A DNA stretch of 43,246 nt from Paenibacillus solanacearum. GTDB taxonomy: Bacteria; Bacillota; Bacilli; Paenibacillales; NBRC-103111. Below, piece after piece: positions 7,592-14,663 of the stretch. The notes below the pieces were generated by a model. That model had not been told where the DNA came from. It saw only the letters and a program-made list of their open reading frames with translations, and ran no database searches. A program made the translations under genes and the position numbers. Each line of letters opens with the position of its first letter. Position 1 is the stretch's first letter. The DNA is taken from NCBI RefSeq assembly GCF_910593845.1, contig NZ_CAJVAS010000011.1, positions 1 through 43,246 of the forward strand, given 5' to 3'.

Positions 7592-8725
7592 CTAAGCCTT
7601 CGCGCCGATTTGCTGGAGCACCTCGACGATCGCCTGCGAGCAATGGGCCGGATTATACGGTGCGATGCCGCGGCTTAGCTCTTCCCGCCGCTGAAGAACA
7701 TCGGGGTAATGATCGATCAGCAACTGGAACCAGTGATCGATCGTTTCCGCCGATTTGATTTGCTCCCCGAGCCCGTGCTGGGCAAAGTACTGCAGGTTCT
7801 CCTCTTCCTGGCCGGGAATCGGCTTATAGAACAGCATCGGAATGCCTTTTGCCAGCCCTTCCGTGCAGGTCATCCCGCCGGGCTTGGTGATCAGCAGATC
7901 GGAGACGTCCATCCATTTGTCGATCTCCTTCGTAAATCCGAGCAGCCGAATATGCGGGTGCCGGAAGCGCTCGTCCTCCGCAAGCTCAAGCATCGCCTTG
8001 TCGTTATGCCCGAGACAGATCGTAAGCTGTATCTTCTCCCGCCAGCGGGTCAGGTGGCCGAGAAACGATTCGTCGTCCACAAGCCCGAAGCCGCCGCCCA
8101 TAACGAGCACCGCCGGAATCGGCTTCAGGCCGAAGCGGGCGCGAAGCTCCTCGCGGTTATGCGCCTGCCAGAAGTTCGGGTGGACCGGGATGCCGGTCAC
8201 TTTGACCGCATCGGACGGCACGCCGCGGTCAAGCAGCTTCTCCTTGACGTCGGCCGTGGAGACGAGATACGTATTGACCTCCGGGCTGACCCAAGCGCCA
8301 TGCGCGTCATAATCGGTAATGACCGTGCACAGCGGCACGTTCAGCCCGGAGCGCTTCAGTCTGGAAATGACGGCGCTTGGGAACGGGTGCGTGCACACGA
8401 TGGTGTCGGGGCGAAGCTGCCGGATGACCTCGGCGGCTTGCGCATAAAAAATGCGGTGAAGCGCCAGCCGGGCGAAACGGTTAATCGATTTTTTATATTG
8501 AGACCGATAAACGATGCCGTATAATTTCGGTTGATTGGATACCGTCTTGCGGTATGCGGTAAAAATCCATCTGGCCAGCGTCGGATGCAGGAAGCTCCCG
8601 AGCTCGAGCACGCGCGTCTGGACTTCGGGAGAGATGATGCGGAGGCTTTCGGACAGGGCATGAGCCGCTTGCGTATGGCCCGCGCCGAAGCCCTCGGATA
8701 GCAACAAGACTCTCTTCTTACGCAT
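7592..8725 (-). CDS. MGDG synthase-type glycosyltransferase (UgtP-like)
   Basis: A 377-residue GT28-type enzyme. The N-terminal MGDG-synthase-like domain starts with LLLSEGFGAGHTQAAHAL. The C-terminal nucleotide-sugar domain contains VMGGGFGLVDD, TKPGGMTCTEGLAKGIPML and PIPGQEEEN, the usual donor-binding blocks. Relatives in Firmicutes move glucose or another sugar to diacylglycerol for membrane glycolipids and lipoteichoic acid anchors, or act on other lipid acceptors; the acceptor here is unproven. ATG 8725 is chosen because similarity begins there; the upstream ribosome site (AGGTGTGGTG) is only fair. A PAP2 phosphatase gene lies 56 bases upstream on the same strand, so both may work in envelope lipid metabolism. 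Confidence 0.83.
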   Translation of the reverse strand: MRKKRVLLLSEGFGAGHTQAAHALSESLRIISPEVQTRVLELGSFLHPTLARWIFTAYRKTVSNQPKLYGIVYRSQYKKSINRFARLALHRIFYAQAAEVIRQLRPDTIVCTHPFPSAVISRLKRSGLNVPLCTVITDYDAHGAWVSPEVNTYLVSTADVKEKLLDRGVPSDAVKVTGIPVHPNFWQAHNREELRARFGLKPIPAVLVMGGGFGLVDDESFLGHLTRWREKIQLTICLGHNDKAMLELAEDERFRHPHIRLLGFTKEIDKWMDVSDLLITKPGGMTCTEGLAKGIPMLFYKPIPGQEEENLQYFAQHGLGEQIKSAETIDHWFQLLIDHYPDVLQRREELSRGIAPYNPAHCSQAIVEVLQQIGAKA

Positions 8726-8781
8726 GGGCGGTTCACCACACCTTGTACCGAGTGAATTGCACAAATTTAACATTAATGCTT

Positions 8782-9309
8782 TTATCCAAAAAATGCAACG
8801 GCCGATAGGCCCGTCACGGCGCCGATCACGCAGCCGGCGAGGCAGTCGGACGGATAGTGCAGTCCTAAATATATACGCGACAAGGCGACCAGACATGCCA
8901 GCGGAATCATTACGGCGGCCAGGAGCGGATGAATCAGTGCCAGCGGCACGGCGATTGAGAAGATGGCGGTTGTATGGCCGGACGGAAACGAGGGATCGGT
9001 CAGCGGATTTTTGCACGTATGGGCGTCAGGAACGACGAGATAAGGACGAAGCCGCGGAAATTTCTTCTTCATGACGGCGACGGGAACATGGCTTGCGGCC
9101 AGCGCTACGCAGCTTTGGATGCCGGCCTGGCGCAGACTGCCTTCGGCAAATACGGCGCAGCAGAGCGCCAGCATGATGCTGAGCGCGGCGCCTCCCAAAT
9201 GCGTCACGGTGCCGAACAAATAATCGAGAGTCCGGTGGTGTATCTTTTGGTTGAAGAAGCAAAACAAACGTCTTTCATGCAGCAGCAGCCATGCCGCGAC
9301 ACGGTTCAA
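8782..9309 (-). CDS. PAP2-family membrane phosphatase
   Basis: 175 residues with several hydrophobic helices. All three PAP2 catalytic motifs are visible: KKKFPRLRPY (C1), PSFPSGHTT (C2) and SRIYLGLHYPSD (C3). Such enzymes dephosphorylate lipid phosphates such as undecaprenyl pyrophosphate or phosphatidic acid at the outer face of the membrane. The start is TTG at 9309, supported by a perfect AAGGAGGTG eight bases upstream. It is the first gene of a minus-strand pair with the glycolipid glycosyltransferase. Which lipid it uses cannot be told from the sequence. Confidence 0.88.
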   Translation of the reverse strand: MNRVAAWLLLHERRLFCFFNQKIHHRTLDYLFGTVTHLGGAALSIMLALCCAVFAEGSLRQAGIQSCVALAASHVPVAVMKKKFPRLRPYLVVPDAHTCKNPLTDPSFPSGHTTAIFSIAVPLALIHPLLAAVMIPLACLVALSRIYLGLHYPSDCLAGCVIGAVTGLSAVAFFG

Positions 9310-9727
9310 TGCGGATGCACCTCCTTGCCGGGAATATACAATTCCGGCGATCTGCTTCTAACTATAACACGGTTTTGTTACAGCCGTATCAACGCCGTAT
9401 GAACGCTATGTTTAAGCGGCTGTTTCAATGCGTGCATTCATGTTTATTTACTTATTACATCACGCTGCAGTCCTGTTACCATTGTATCACCATTGTATCC
9501 GGTGGGGCTGCCGCCTAATCCGGCTTTCGCGCCGGGCGCGGCTGGCCGCTTCGTTCGGCCGTCATCGGCTTGTGCTGCGCAAGCGCGCAGCGGCGCAGCA
9601 TGTCTACTCAAGATACGTCTCCCGGAGGGCGAATTGCGGCATGTGCAACCTTTTGAGCCGGCGTTACGTTTATTACGGTGTATGCCGGGAAACATTTACC
9701 GGTGCGTGTCACGCTTCGTGTCGGATT

Positions 9728-9756
9728 TTGTGGAATGGTACATCCGGTTGTATAAT
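9728..9756 (+). promoter_or_regulatory. Candidate sigma-A promoter, distal
   Basis: TTGTGG, 17 bases, TATAAT. The -10 is perfect and the -35 is weak. It would give a leader of about 310 bases to the GT2 gene at 10074. Confidence 0.4.
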
Positions 9757-9931
9757 AGGCTACGTCGGCGGGCGCGGACAGTAGAAAGTTTTTTCCAGTC
9801 GGAACTTATAAAAGTTGTGAAAAACGATGAAAATAAGACTTAAAAAGATGGATGATGAGAGTCCGAGTGTTATTGCCGCCGTTTTCCCGAGAAAAACGTT
9901 CGTTCTGGCACAACAGTGAGCTTTGGCGCTT

Positions 9932-9960
9932 TTGACAAAACGGAGCAAAGAGAGGAAAAT
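9932..9960 (+). promoter_or_regulatory. Candidate sigma-A promoter, proximal
   Basis: A perfect TTGACA, 17 bases, then GAAAAT (4 of 6). It is about 110 bases upstream of the GT2 start at 10074. Confidence 0.4.
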
Positions 9961-10073
9961 CATATTCGGCTACCCTCGCAATCCAATTCACACCATCGAA
10001 TCAGATTTTATGAGGACAATAAGATACGCTAGAGAGACAACCAGGGGTACATACAAAAAAAGGGGGATGTTTC

Positions 10074-11309
10074 ATGCTGGACAATATCCTGTTAGGCCTC
10101 CAGATCATTATTGCTTTGATCGGCGCCTATCAGTTGGTTCTAACATTTTTTGGTTGGTACCGCCGCAAGAACCGAGTTAATCACGCACCGCAAAAAACGT
10201 TCGCCGTCCTCGTAGCCGCGCATAACGAAGAACAAGTGGTCGGGGCGCTCATCGATAATTTGAAAAATCTCGATTATCCGAAAGAACTTTACGATATTTT
10301 CGTCATATGCGACAACTGCAGCGATCAGACGGCGCAAATCGCGCGCGATATGGGCGTTCACGCCTGCGAGCGCCATAATCCGAAACTGAGAGGCAAAGGC
10401 CACGCCATCGAGTGGATGCTCAAGGAATTGTGGAAGATGCCGCGCCAGTACGACGCGGTCGTCATGTTCGACGCCGACAATCTGGTCAGTCCCGATTACT
10501 TGAAGCATATGAACAACGATCTGTGCAATGGCTCGAAAGTGATCCAGGCTTACCTGGATACAAAGAATCCGCACGACTCCTGGATTACCGCCGCCTATGC
10601 GGTGACTTACTGGTACTGTAACCGTCTGTGGCAGCTGCCGAGAACGAACCTCGGGCTGGCGAACTATCTCGGGGGAACCGGGATGTGCTTCGACACGGAC
10701 CTGCTCAAGGATATGGGTTGGGGCGCAACAAGCCTCGTGGAAGACTTGGAGTTTACGATGCGCTGCGTGATGCGCGGCATCAATCCGACTTTCAACTATG
10801 ACGCCAAAGTATTCGACGAGAAGCCGCTCACGTTCAAAGCATCGGCACGGCAGCGTTTGAGATGGATGCAGGGCCATTTTAACGTGGCCAGACGCTACTT
10901 CTTCCCTTTACTCTGGAAAGGGCTGAAGGAAGGCAACTGGGCCAAGATTGATACCGCGATCTATGCAGCCAACGTCTACAACCTGTTTATCGGCTCGATT
11001 CTGACGGTCGTGCTGTGGATCGACTTATCGATTCCGGGCGTTCCGAAGTTTACGTCGCTGTTCCAGATTTCGCCGAACTTCTTCGCTGTCTTCTCCGTGC
11101 TGACGTACGCGCAGTTCGTCATCGCACTGGTATTGGAAAAGGCGCCGTGGCGTTCGTACAAATATTTGGTCACATTCCCGCTGTTCCTGCTGTCGTGGTG
11201 GCCGATCACGTTCTACGCTTTCTTTACGCAGAACAACAAGCAGTGGAGCCATACGGAGCATACGCGCGTCATTCGGCTCGAAGACGTGCAGAGCAAGCAG
11301 GCCAGTTGA
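10074..11309 (+). CDS. Membrane glycosyltransferase, family 2
   Basis: 411 residues. One N-terminal membrane helix (about 4-26) comes before a GT2 catalytic domain (about 40-280) with VAAHNEEQVV, FDADN, the acidic SLVEDLEFTMR and RQRLRWMQGH, the latter being the Q/RxxRW motif of processive synthases. Two to three C-terminal membrane helices follow. It should add or polymerise sugars at the inner membrane face. ATG 10074 follows AGGGGGAT. It is a single-gene unit upstream of the infC operon, with a very long upstream region, and may belong functionally with the glycan operon at 13085. Product and donor are unknown. Confidence 0.85.
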   Translation: MLDNILLGLQIIIALIGAYQLVLTFFGWYRRKNRVNHAPQKTFAVLVAAHNEEQVVGALIDNLKNLDYPKELYDIFVICDNCSDQTAQIARDMGVHACERHNPKLRGKGHAIEWMLKELWKMPRQYDAVVMFDADNLVSPDYLKHMNNDLCNGSKVIQAYLDTKNPHDSWITAAYAVTYWYCNRLWQLPRTNLGLANYLGGTGMCFDTDLLKDMGWGATSLVEDLEFTMRCVMRGINPTFNYDAKVFDEKPLTFKASARQRLRWMQGHFNVARRYFFPLLWKGLKEGNWAKIDTAIYAANVYNLFIGSILTVVLWIDLSIPGVPKFTSLFQISPNFFAVFSVLTYAQFVIALVLEKAPWRSYKYLVTFPLFLLSWWPITFYAFFTQNNKQWSHTEHTRVIRLEDVQSKQAS

Positions 11310-11329
11310 TCGCTTGATTTTGAAAGCAG

Positions 11330-11358
11330 TTGACATCGACTTGGAAAACATGTATATT
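11330..11358 (+). promoter_or_regulatory. Sigma-A promoter of the infC operon
   Basis: TTGACA, 17 bases, TATATT: a near-consensus promoter just after the GT2 gene. It would produce a leader of about 220 bases before infC. Confidence 0.85.
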
Positions 11359-11364
11359 AGTTTG

Positions 11365-11521
11365 GTGCGAAAGAAGAAGCGCCCGCTTCTCACCTGACCG
11401 ACCTTGGGTTGGCTGGTTACGAACTTGAGTGAACGAGCAACGATTTCTGATACGATATCAGAATCTGTGATTATCACTTGGACTAACGGACGTGGGCGTT
11501 TCGCGCCTACGTCTTTTTTTG
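11365..11521 (+). ncRNA. L20-type ribosomal leader with attenuator
   Basis: This leader lies between a strong promoter and infC and ends in a terminator hairpin (ACGTGGGCG/GCGCCTACGT, 11489-11512) with a T run. In Firmicutes the infC-rpmI-rplT operon is controlled by ribosomal protein L20 binding such a leader and favouring the terminator. The position, size and final hairpin match; the L20-binding fold itself was not modelled. Confidence 0.75.
11489..11521 (+). terminator. Attenuator of the infC leader
   Basis: A strong hairpin with TTTC loop and T run, located between the promoter and infC rather than after a gene, so it works as a conditional stop. Confidence 0.8.
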
Positions 11522-11583
11522 TTGATAAGAACTATAAGTTCTTGGAAACTTACTTGGTTACAATCCTTTGGAGGTGGCAGGTC

Positions 11584-12099
11584 ATAAGTACAGAGCACAT
11601 GATTAATGATGAAATTCGGGCGAGGGAAGTTCGTTTGATTGGTGCGGACGGAGAGCAACTCGGGATTAAGCCGATTCGCGAAGCGCTGCAAATTGCGCTC
11701 GATCTGAATCTGGATTTGGTCAATGTGGCTCCGACGGCGAAACCGCCGGTCTGCCGTGTTATGGATTACGGGAAATTCCGTTACGAAACGCAGAAGAAGG
11801 AAAAGGAAGCCCGTAAAAATCAGAAGATTGTGGAACTCAAGGAAATTCGCCTTAGTGCGACCATTGACGAGCATGATTTTCAAACGAAGCTTCGCAACGC
11901 TCAGAAATTTTTAGGCGAAGGCGACAAAGTGAAGCTGTCGGTACGATTCCGCGGACGGGAAATCGCCCATGCCGAGATCGGGCAGCGCGTATTGGAGCGT
12001 ATGGCCGCTGAAGTGGAGGAGCTGTGCGTCGTAGAACGCAAGCCGAAGCTGGAAGGCCGCAGCATGATCATGATCTTGTCTCCGAAGCAGCAGCAATAA
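11584..12099 (+). CDS. infC: Translation initiation factor IF-3 (ATA start)
   Basis: 171 residues when started at ATA 11584, which is seven bases after GGAGGTG and gives the family's usual N-terminal length (then STEHMINDEIRAREVRLI). IF-3 keeps ribosomal subunits apart and proofreads start codons. Typical blocks are APTAKPPVCRVMDYGKFRYE (the domain signature) and KVKLSVRFRGREI. A rare start codon is a known feature of infC genes, because IF-3 discriminates against such codons and so limits its own synthesis. The first ATG in frame is at 11599 and lacks its own ribosome site. First gene of the operon with rpmI and rplT. Confidence 0.93.
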   Translation: MSTEHMINDEIRAREVRLIGADGEQLGIKPIREALQIALDLNLDLVNVAPTAKPPVCRVMDYGKFRYETQKKEKEARKNQKIVELKEIRLSATIDEHDFQTKLRNAQKFLGEGDKVKLSVRFRGREIAHAEIGQRVLERMAAEVEELCVVERKPKLEGRSMIMILSPKQQQ

Positions 12100-12125
12100 T
12101 TCAATTCTAAAGGAGGAACCATTCC

Positions 12126-12326
12126 ATGCCTAAAATGAAAACACACAGCAGCTTGAAAGACCGTTTCAAAATTACAGGTACCGGTAAAGTAAAACGTTAC
12201 AAAGCATATAAAAACCACCTGCTGTCCCATAAATCCGCTCGTGCGAAGCGCGTACTCGGCACGAACCCGGTTATGGCTCCCGGCGATGTAAGACGCCTGA
12301 AGCAGCAGCTCGCCAACATCAAGTAA
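12126..12326 (+). CDS. rpmI: 50S ribosomal protein bL35
   Basis: 66 residues, full length, beginning PKMKTHSSLKDRFKITGTGK with the usual basic C-terminal half. It is a structural protein of the large ribosomal subunit. AAAGGAGG stands before ATG 12126. It lies 26 bases after infC and 45 bases before rplT, in the conserved order infC-rpmI-rplT. Confidence 0.97.
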   Translation: MPKMKTHSSLKDRFKITGTGKVKRYKAYKNHLLSHKSARAKRVLGTNPVMAPGDVRRLKQQLANIK

Positions 12327-12371
12327 TCACCGTTCACGCGATATACTTAACATTTTTGGAGGTAGATACTC

Positions 12372-12731
12372 ATGGCAAGAGTGAAAGGCGGTTTCATCCG
12401 CACGCATCGTCGCAAGAAAGTATTGAAGCTTGCTAAAGGTTATTTCGGTTCGAAACATAGATTATTCAAAACAGCAAAAGAACAAGTAATGAAGTCCCTG
12501 ATGTACGCGTATCGTGACCGTCGTCAGAAAAAACGCGACTTCCGCAAATTGTGGATCGTACGGATTAACGCGGCTGCCCGTCAAAACGGCTTGTCCTACA
12601 GCAAGCTGATGCACGGCCTTAAGCTTGCAGGCGTAGAAGTAAACCGCAAAATGCTGGCCGATCTGGCTGTGAACGACATCAGCGCGTTCAACTCCTTGGC
12701 GGCTGCGGCAAAAGAAAAAGTAAACGCCTAA
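12372..12731 (+). CDS. rplT: 50S ribosomal protein bL20
   Basis: 119 residues, normal length, starting [25 protein letters not shown]. It binds 23S rRNA early in large-subunit assembly and, by family precedent, represses its own operon through the leader at 11365-11521. GGAGGT precedes ATG 12372. It is the last gene of the operon and is followed by a terminator. Confidence 0.97.
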   Translation: MARVKGGFIRTHRRKKVLKLAKGYFGSKHRLFKTAKEQVMKSLMYAYRDRRQKKRDFRKLWIVRINAAARQNGLSYSKLMHGLKLAGVEVNRKMLADLAVNDISAFNSLAAAAKEKVNA

Positions 12732-12749
12732 TCCATCAAAGCAATCGCG

Positions 12750-12776
12750 AAACCGTCGGTGACCCGGCGGTTTTTT
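12750..12776 (+). terminator. Terminator of the infC-rpmI-rplT operon
   Basis: ACCGTCGG pairs with CCGGCGGT (one G-T pair), followed by TTTTTTG. Confidence 0.8.
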
Positions 12777-13084
12777 GTTTATACTCGCAAGGCTCGCGTA
12801 TGCGCGGGTGGTTTTGAATATTTCCGCATAGAATTCGACACCATTCGACGAAATTTCAGAAATTGTTGAGAAGCAGGCTTTATAATAGAGATAGGCAGCT
12901 ATGTTGCTAACACCGTCTTAACAATTCCACAGAACCGGGCCGTAACCTGACAAATCGCTAATATTAACCAAAGAGAATTATAAAAGCGTTGTGGTATGCT
13001 TGAACCAAATAAAGCCTTTATATTGGGGCAGTGCTAGTAGGCGGCGTTTATAATTTGATCATACACATAGGTCGGGTGAGCGAG
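12777..13084. promoter_or_regulatory. Upstream region of the manC operon
   Basis: About 300 bases without a gene. It contains a perfect TATAAT (near 12881) without a good -35 at the right distance, and several AT-rich stretches near 12950-13020. It should hold the promoter of the 13085-20018 operon, but the exact site cannot be fixed by eye. No terminator or riboswitch was recognised. Confidence 0.4.
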
Positions 13085-14395
13085 ATGAACATCATTGTAT
13101 TATCCGGAGGATCGGGAACAAGGTTATGGCCTTTATCGACGGAAGCGAAGCCGAAGCAGTTTCTGCAAATATTTGCCGATGAAACGGGCGAACCGATCTC
13201 CATGCTGCAAAATGTATGGCATCAGCTTACCCGGCGAGGTTTGCATACGCGTACGGTTATTGCTACCTCGGCAAGCCAAAGGGAATTGATTCTCGACCAG
13301 ATCGGACCGGCAGCGGATTTGGTGCTGGAGCCGGAGAAGCGGGACACGTTTCCTGCCATCTTGCTGTCCGTCGCTTATCTGGTAACGCACCGCGGCATGT
13401 CGCGGGAAGAGCCTGTCGTCGTTCTGCCAGTGGATAGCCGGGCGGAAGACCGGTTTTACGACTTGCTGGAGCAGTTGCCGGATGTCCTGGAGCAATCGGG
13501 AGCGAACTTGTCGCTGATCGGGGTGAGGCCGACCAAGCCGTCGGATAAATACGGATATATGCTGCCCAAGGGGCCGGCCTTACCTGGAGAAGCGGTCGGC
13601 ATAGACCGGTTTCACGAGAAGCCGTCCTTTGAAGAAAGCGCACAGCTTATGGCGCAGGGTGCTTTATGGAACTGCGGCGTTTTTTGCTTTCGCGCAGGAT
13701 ATTTGCTCGATATGCTACAGCAGATGGGCATTGCGGGCACGACGTATGAAGAGCTGCTGCTATCCTACCATCGGCTCGATCCCCGCAGCTTCGATTATGC
13801 CGTAACCGAGCGCGAGCCGCGCGTCACGGCGATTGTCTACGAAGGCCGATGGAAAGATCTCGGCACGTGGTGCGCGTTGACGGAAGAGATGAAGGAGCCC
13901 GGGCCGGGCCCCGTATATATATCGGAAGGAAGCCGTAATGTGCATGTCGTCAACGAGCTTGATATTCCCGCCGTCGTTGTCGGCTTGTCCGATGTGGTTG
14001 TCGCGGCCAGCCGGGAAGGTATTCTCGTTACACGCAAGGATGCCGGAGCGGAGTTGAAGGAGACGCTGCGGACGATGGCCGGCAAGGAGCTGCGCGGCGG
14101 TTCATCCGAACAGTGGTCCCGTCCGCTGGATAGCGCCGTGTTTGCCGACGGCGTCGAGGTCGAGACACGCCGCCTTCATATGAGCAAAGGGCAGGAGACG
14201 GTCATCGATGCTTCGGAAGCCAGCGGCCGCAAGGTGACCTGGATGGTTCTTCACGGCTCGGCGTTCGTTCGTAAGAATGAGGAAACGTTTACGGCTGCGG
14301 CGGGCCAGACATTTCTGCTGCAGCAGCCAGATCGGGCCGTCGTTTGTGCGCTGGAGCCGCTGGATGCGATCGAAATTACTACAGAGTTCCGGTAA
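13085..14395 (+). CDS. manC: Mannose-1-phosphate guanylyltransferase-type enzyme
   Basis: 436 residues. The nucleotidyltransferase domain (1-270) has the signature LSGGSGTRLWPLS, then EAKPKQFL, RFHEKPSFEES and ALWNCGVFCFRAG, as in ManC. The last 90 residues look like a shortened cupin domain. It should make GDP-mannose from mannose-1-phosphate and GTP; another hexose-1-phosphate cannot be ruled out. ATG 13085 follows GGGTGAG; an in-frame start at 13031 lacks support. It opens an operon that continues with a coiled-coil protein only 13 bases downstream and four envelope glycan genes. The phosphomannomutase needed to supply its substrate is not in the window unless the mutase-like domain at 34438 has that role, which looks unlikely. 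Confidence 0.83.
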   Translation: MNIIVLSGGSGTRLWPLSTEAKPKQFLQIFADETGEPISMLQNVWHQLTRRGLHTRTVIATSASQRELILDQIGPAADLVLEPEKRDTFPAILLSVAYLVTHRGMSREEPVVVLPVDSRAEDRFYDLLEQLPDVLEQSGANLSLIGVRPTKPSDKYGYMLPKGPALPGEAVGIDRFHEKPSFEESAQLMAQGALWNCGVFCFRAGYLLDMLQQMGIAGTTYEELLLSYHRLDPRSFDYAVTEREPRVTAIVYEGRWKDLGTWCALTEEMKEPGPGPVYISEGSRNVHVVNELDIPAVVVGLSDVVVAASREGILVTRKDAGAELKETLRTMAGKELRGGSSEQWSRPLDSAVFADGVEVETRRLHMSKGQETVIDASEASGRKVTWMVLHGSAFVRKNEETFTAAAGQTFLLQQPDRAVVCALEPLDAIEITTEFR

Positions 14396-14408
14396 GGAGG
14401 GTATTTGC

Positions 14409-14663
14409 TTGAGAGTCAGGAAAAAGTCGAAGACGAGAGACGTGCTATTCGGGTATGACGCAAGAGAAGCTCGCCGATACTTTTCCGAACTGGATGAGCA
14501 ACTGGAGCAGACGGCACGGCAGCGGGAGCAGCAGCGCATGCATTGCGAGCGGGAGCAGGCGCGGCTGATGCAAGAGGTGGCGGCGATCCAGACCGAACTG
14601 GCGGAAACGGAGAAACTGGAAGCGGGATTGAAGCAATGGATTCGAAGAAACCGGAATCCGTAG
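14409..14663 (+). CDS. Small basic coiled-coil protein
   Basis: 84 residues. A basic N-terminus with an LFGYDAREAR motif is followed by a long Glu/Gln/Arg-rich heptad region (about 27-75) that should form a coiled coil. The start is TTG 14409 with AAGGAGGG upstream; no ATG fits. The N-terminus of the next protein has the same plan (ALFGY, then an Arg/Glu-rich coil), so the two may pair or share an origin. The two genes overlap by 28 bases, which suggests translational coupling. Family unknown. Confidence 0.6.
   Translation: MRVRKKSKTRDVLFGYDAREARRYFSELDEQLEQTARQREQQRMHCEREQARLMQEVAAIQTELAETEKLEAGLKQWIRRNRNP

Larger units (their letters stand above)
9310..10073. other. 764-base intergenic region with hairpins and two promoter candidates
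   Basis: No convincing gene. The left and middle parts are GC-rich with several inverted repeats, for example CCGGC/GCCGG near 9510-9526, GGCC/GGCC near 9540-9560, CTGCGC/GCGCAG near 9575-9590 and CCGGC/GCCGG between about 9658 and 9690. The right part is AT-richer and carries promoter-like sites for the GT2 gene at 10074. Short open frames here have no good ribosome sites. Confidence 0.5.
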
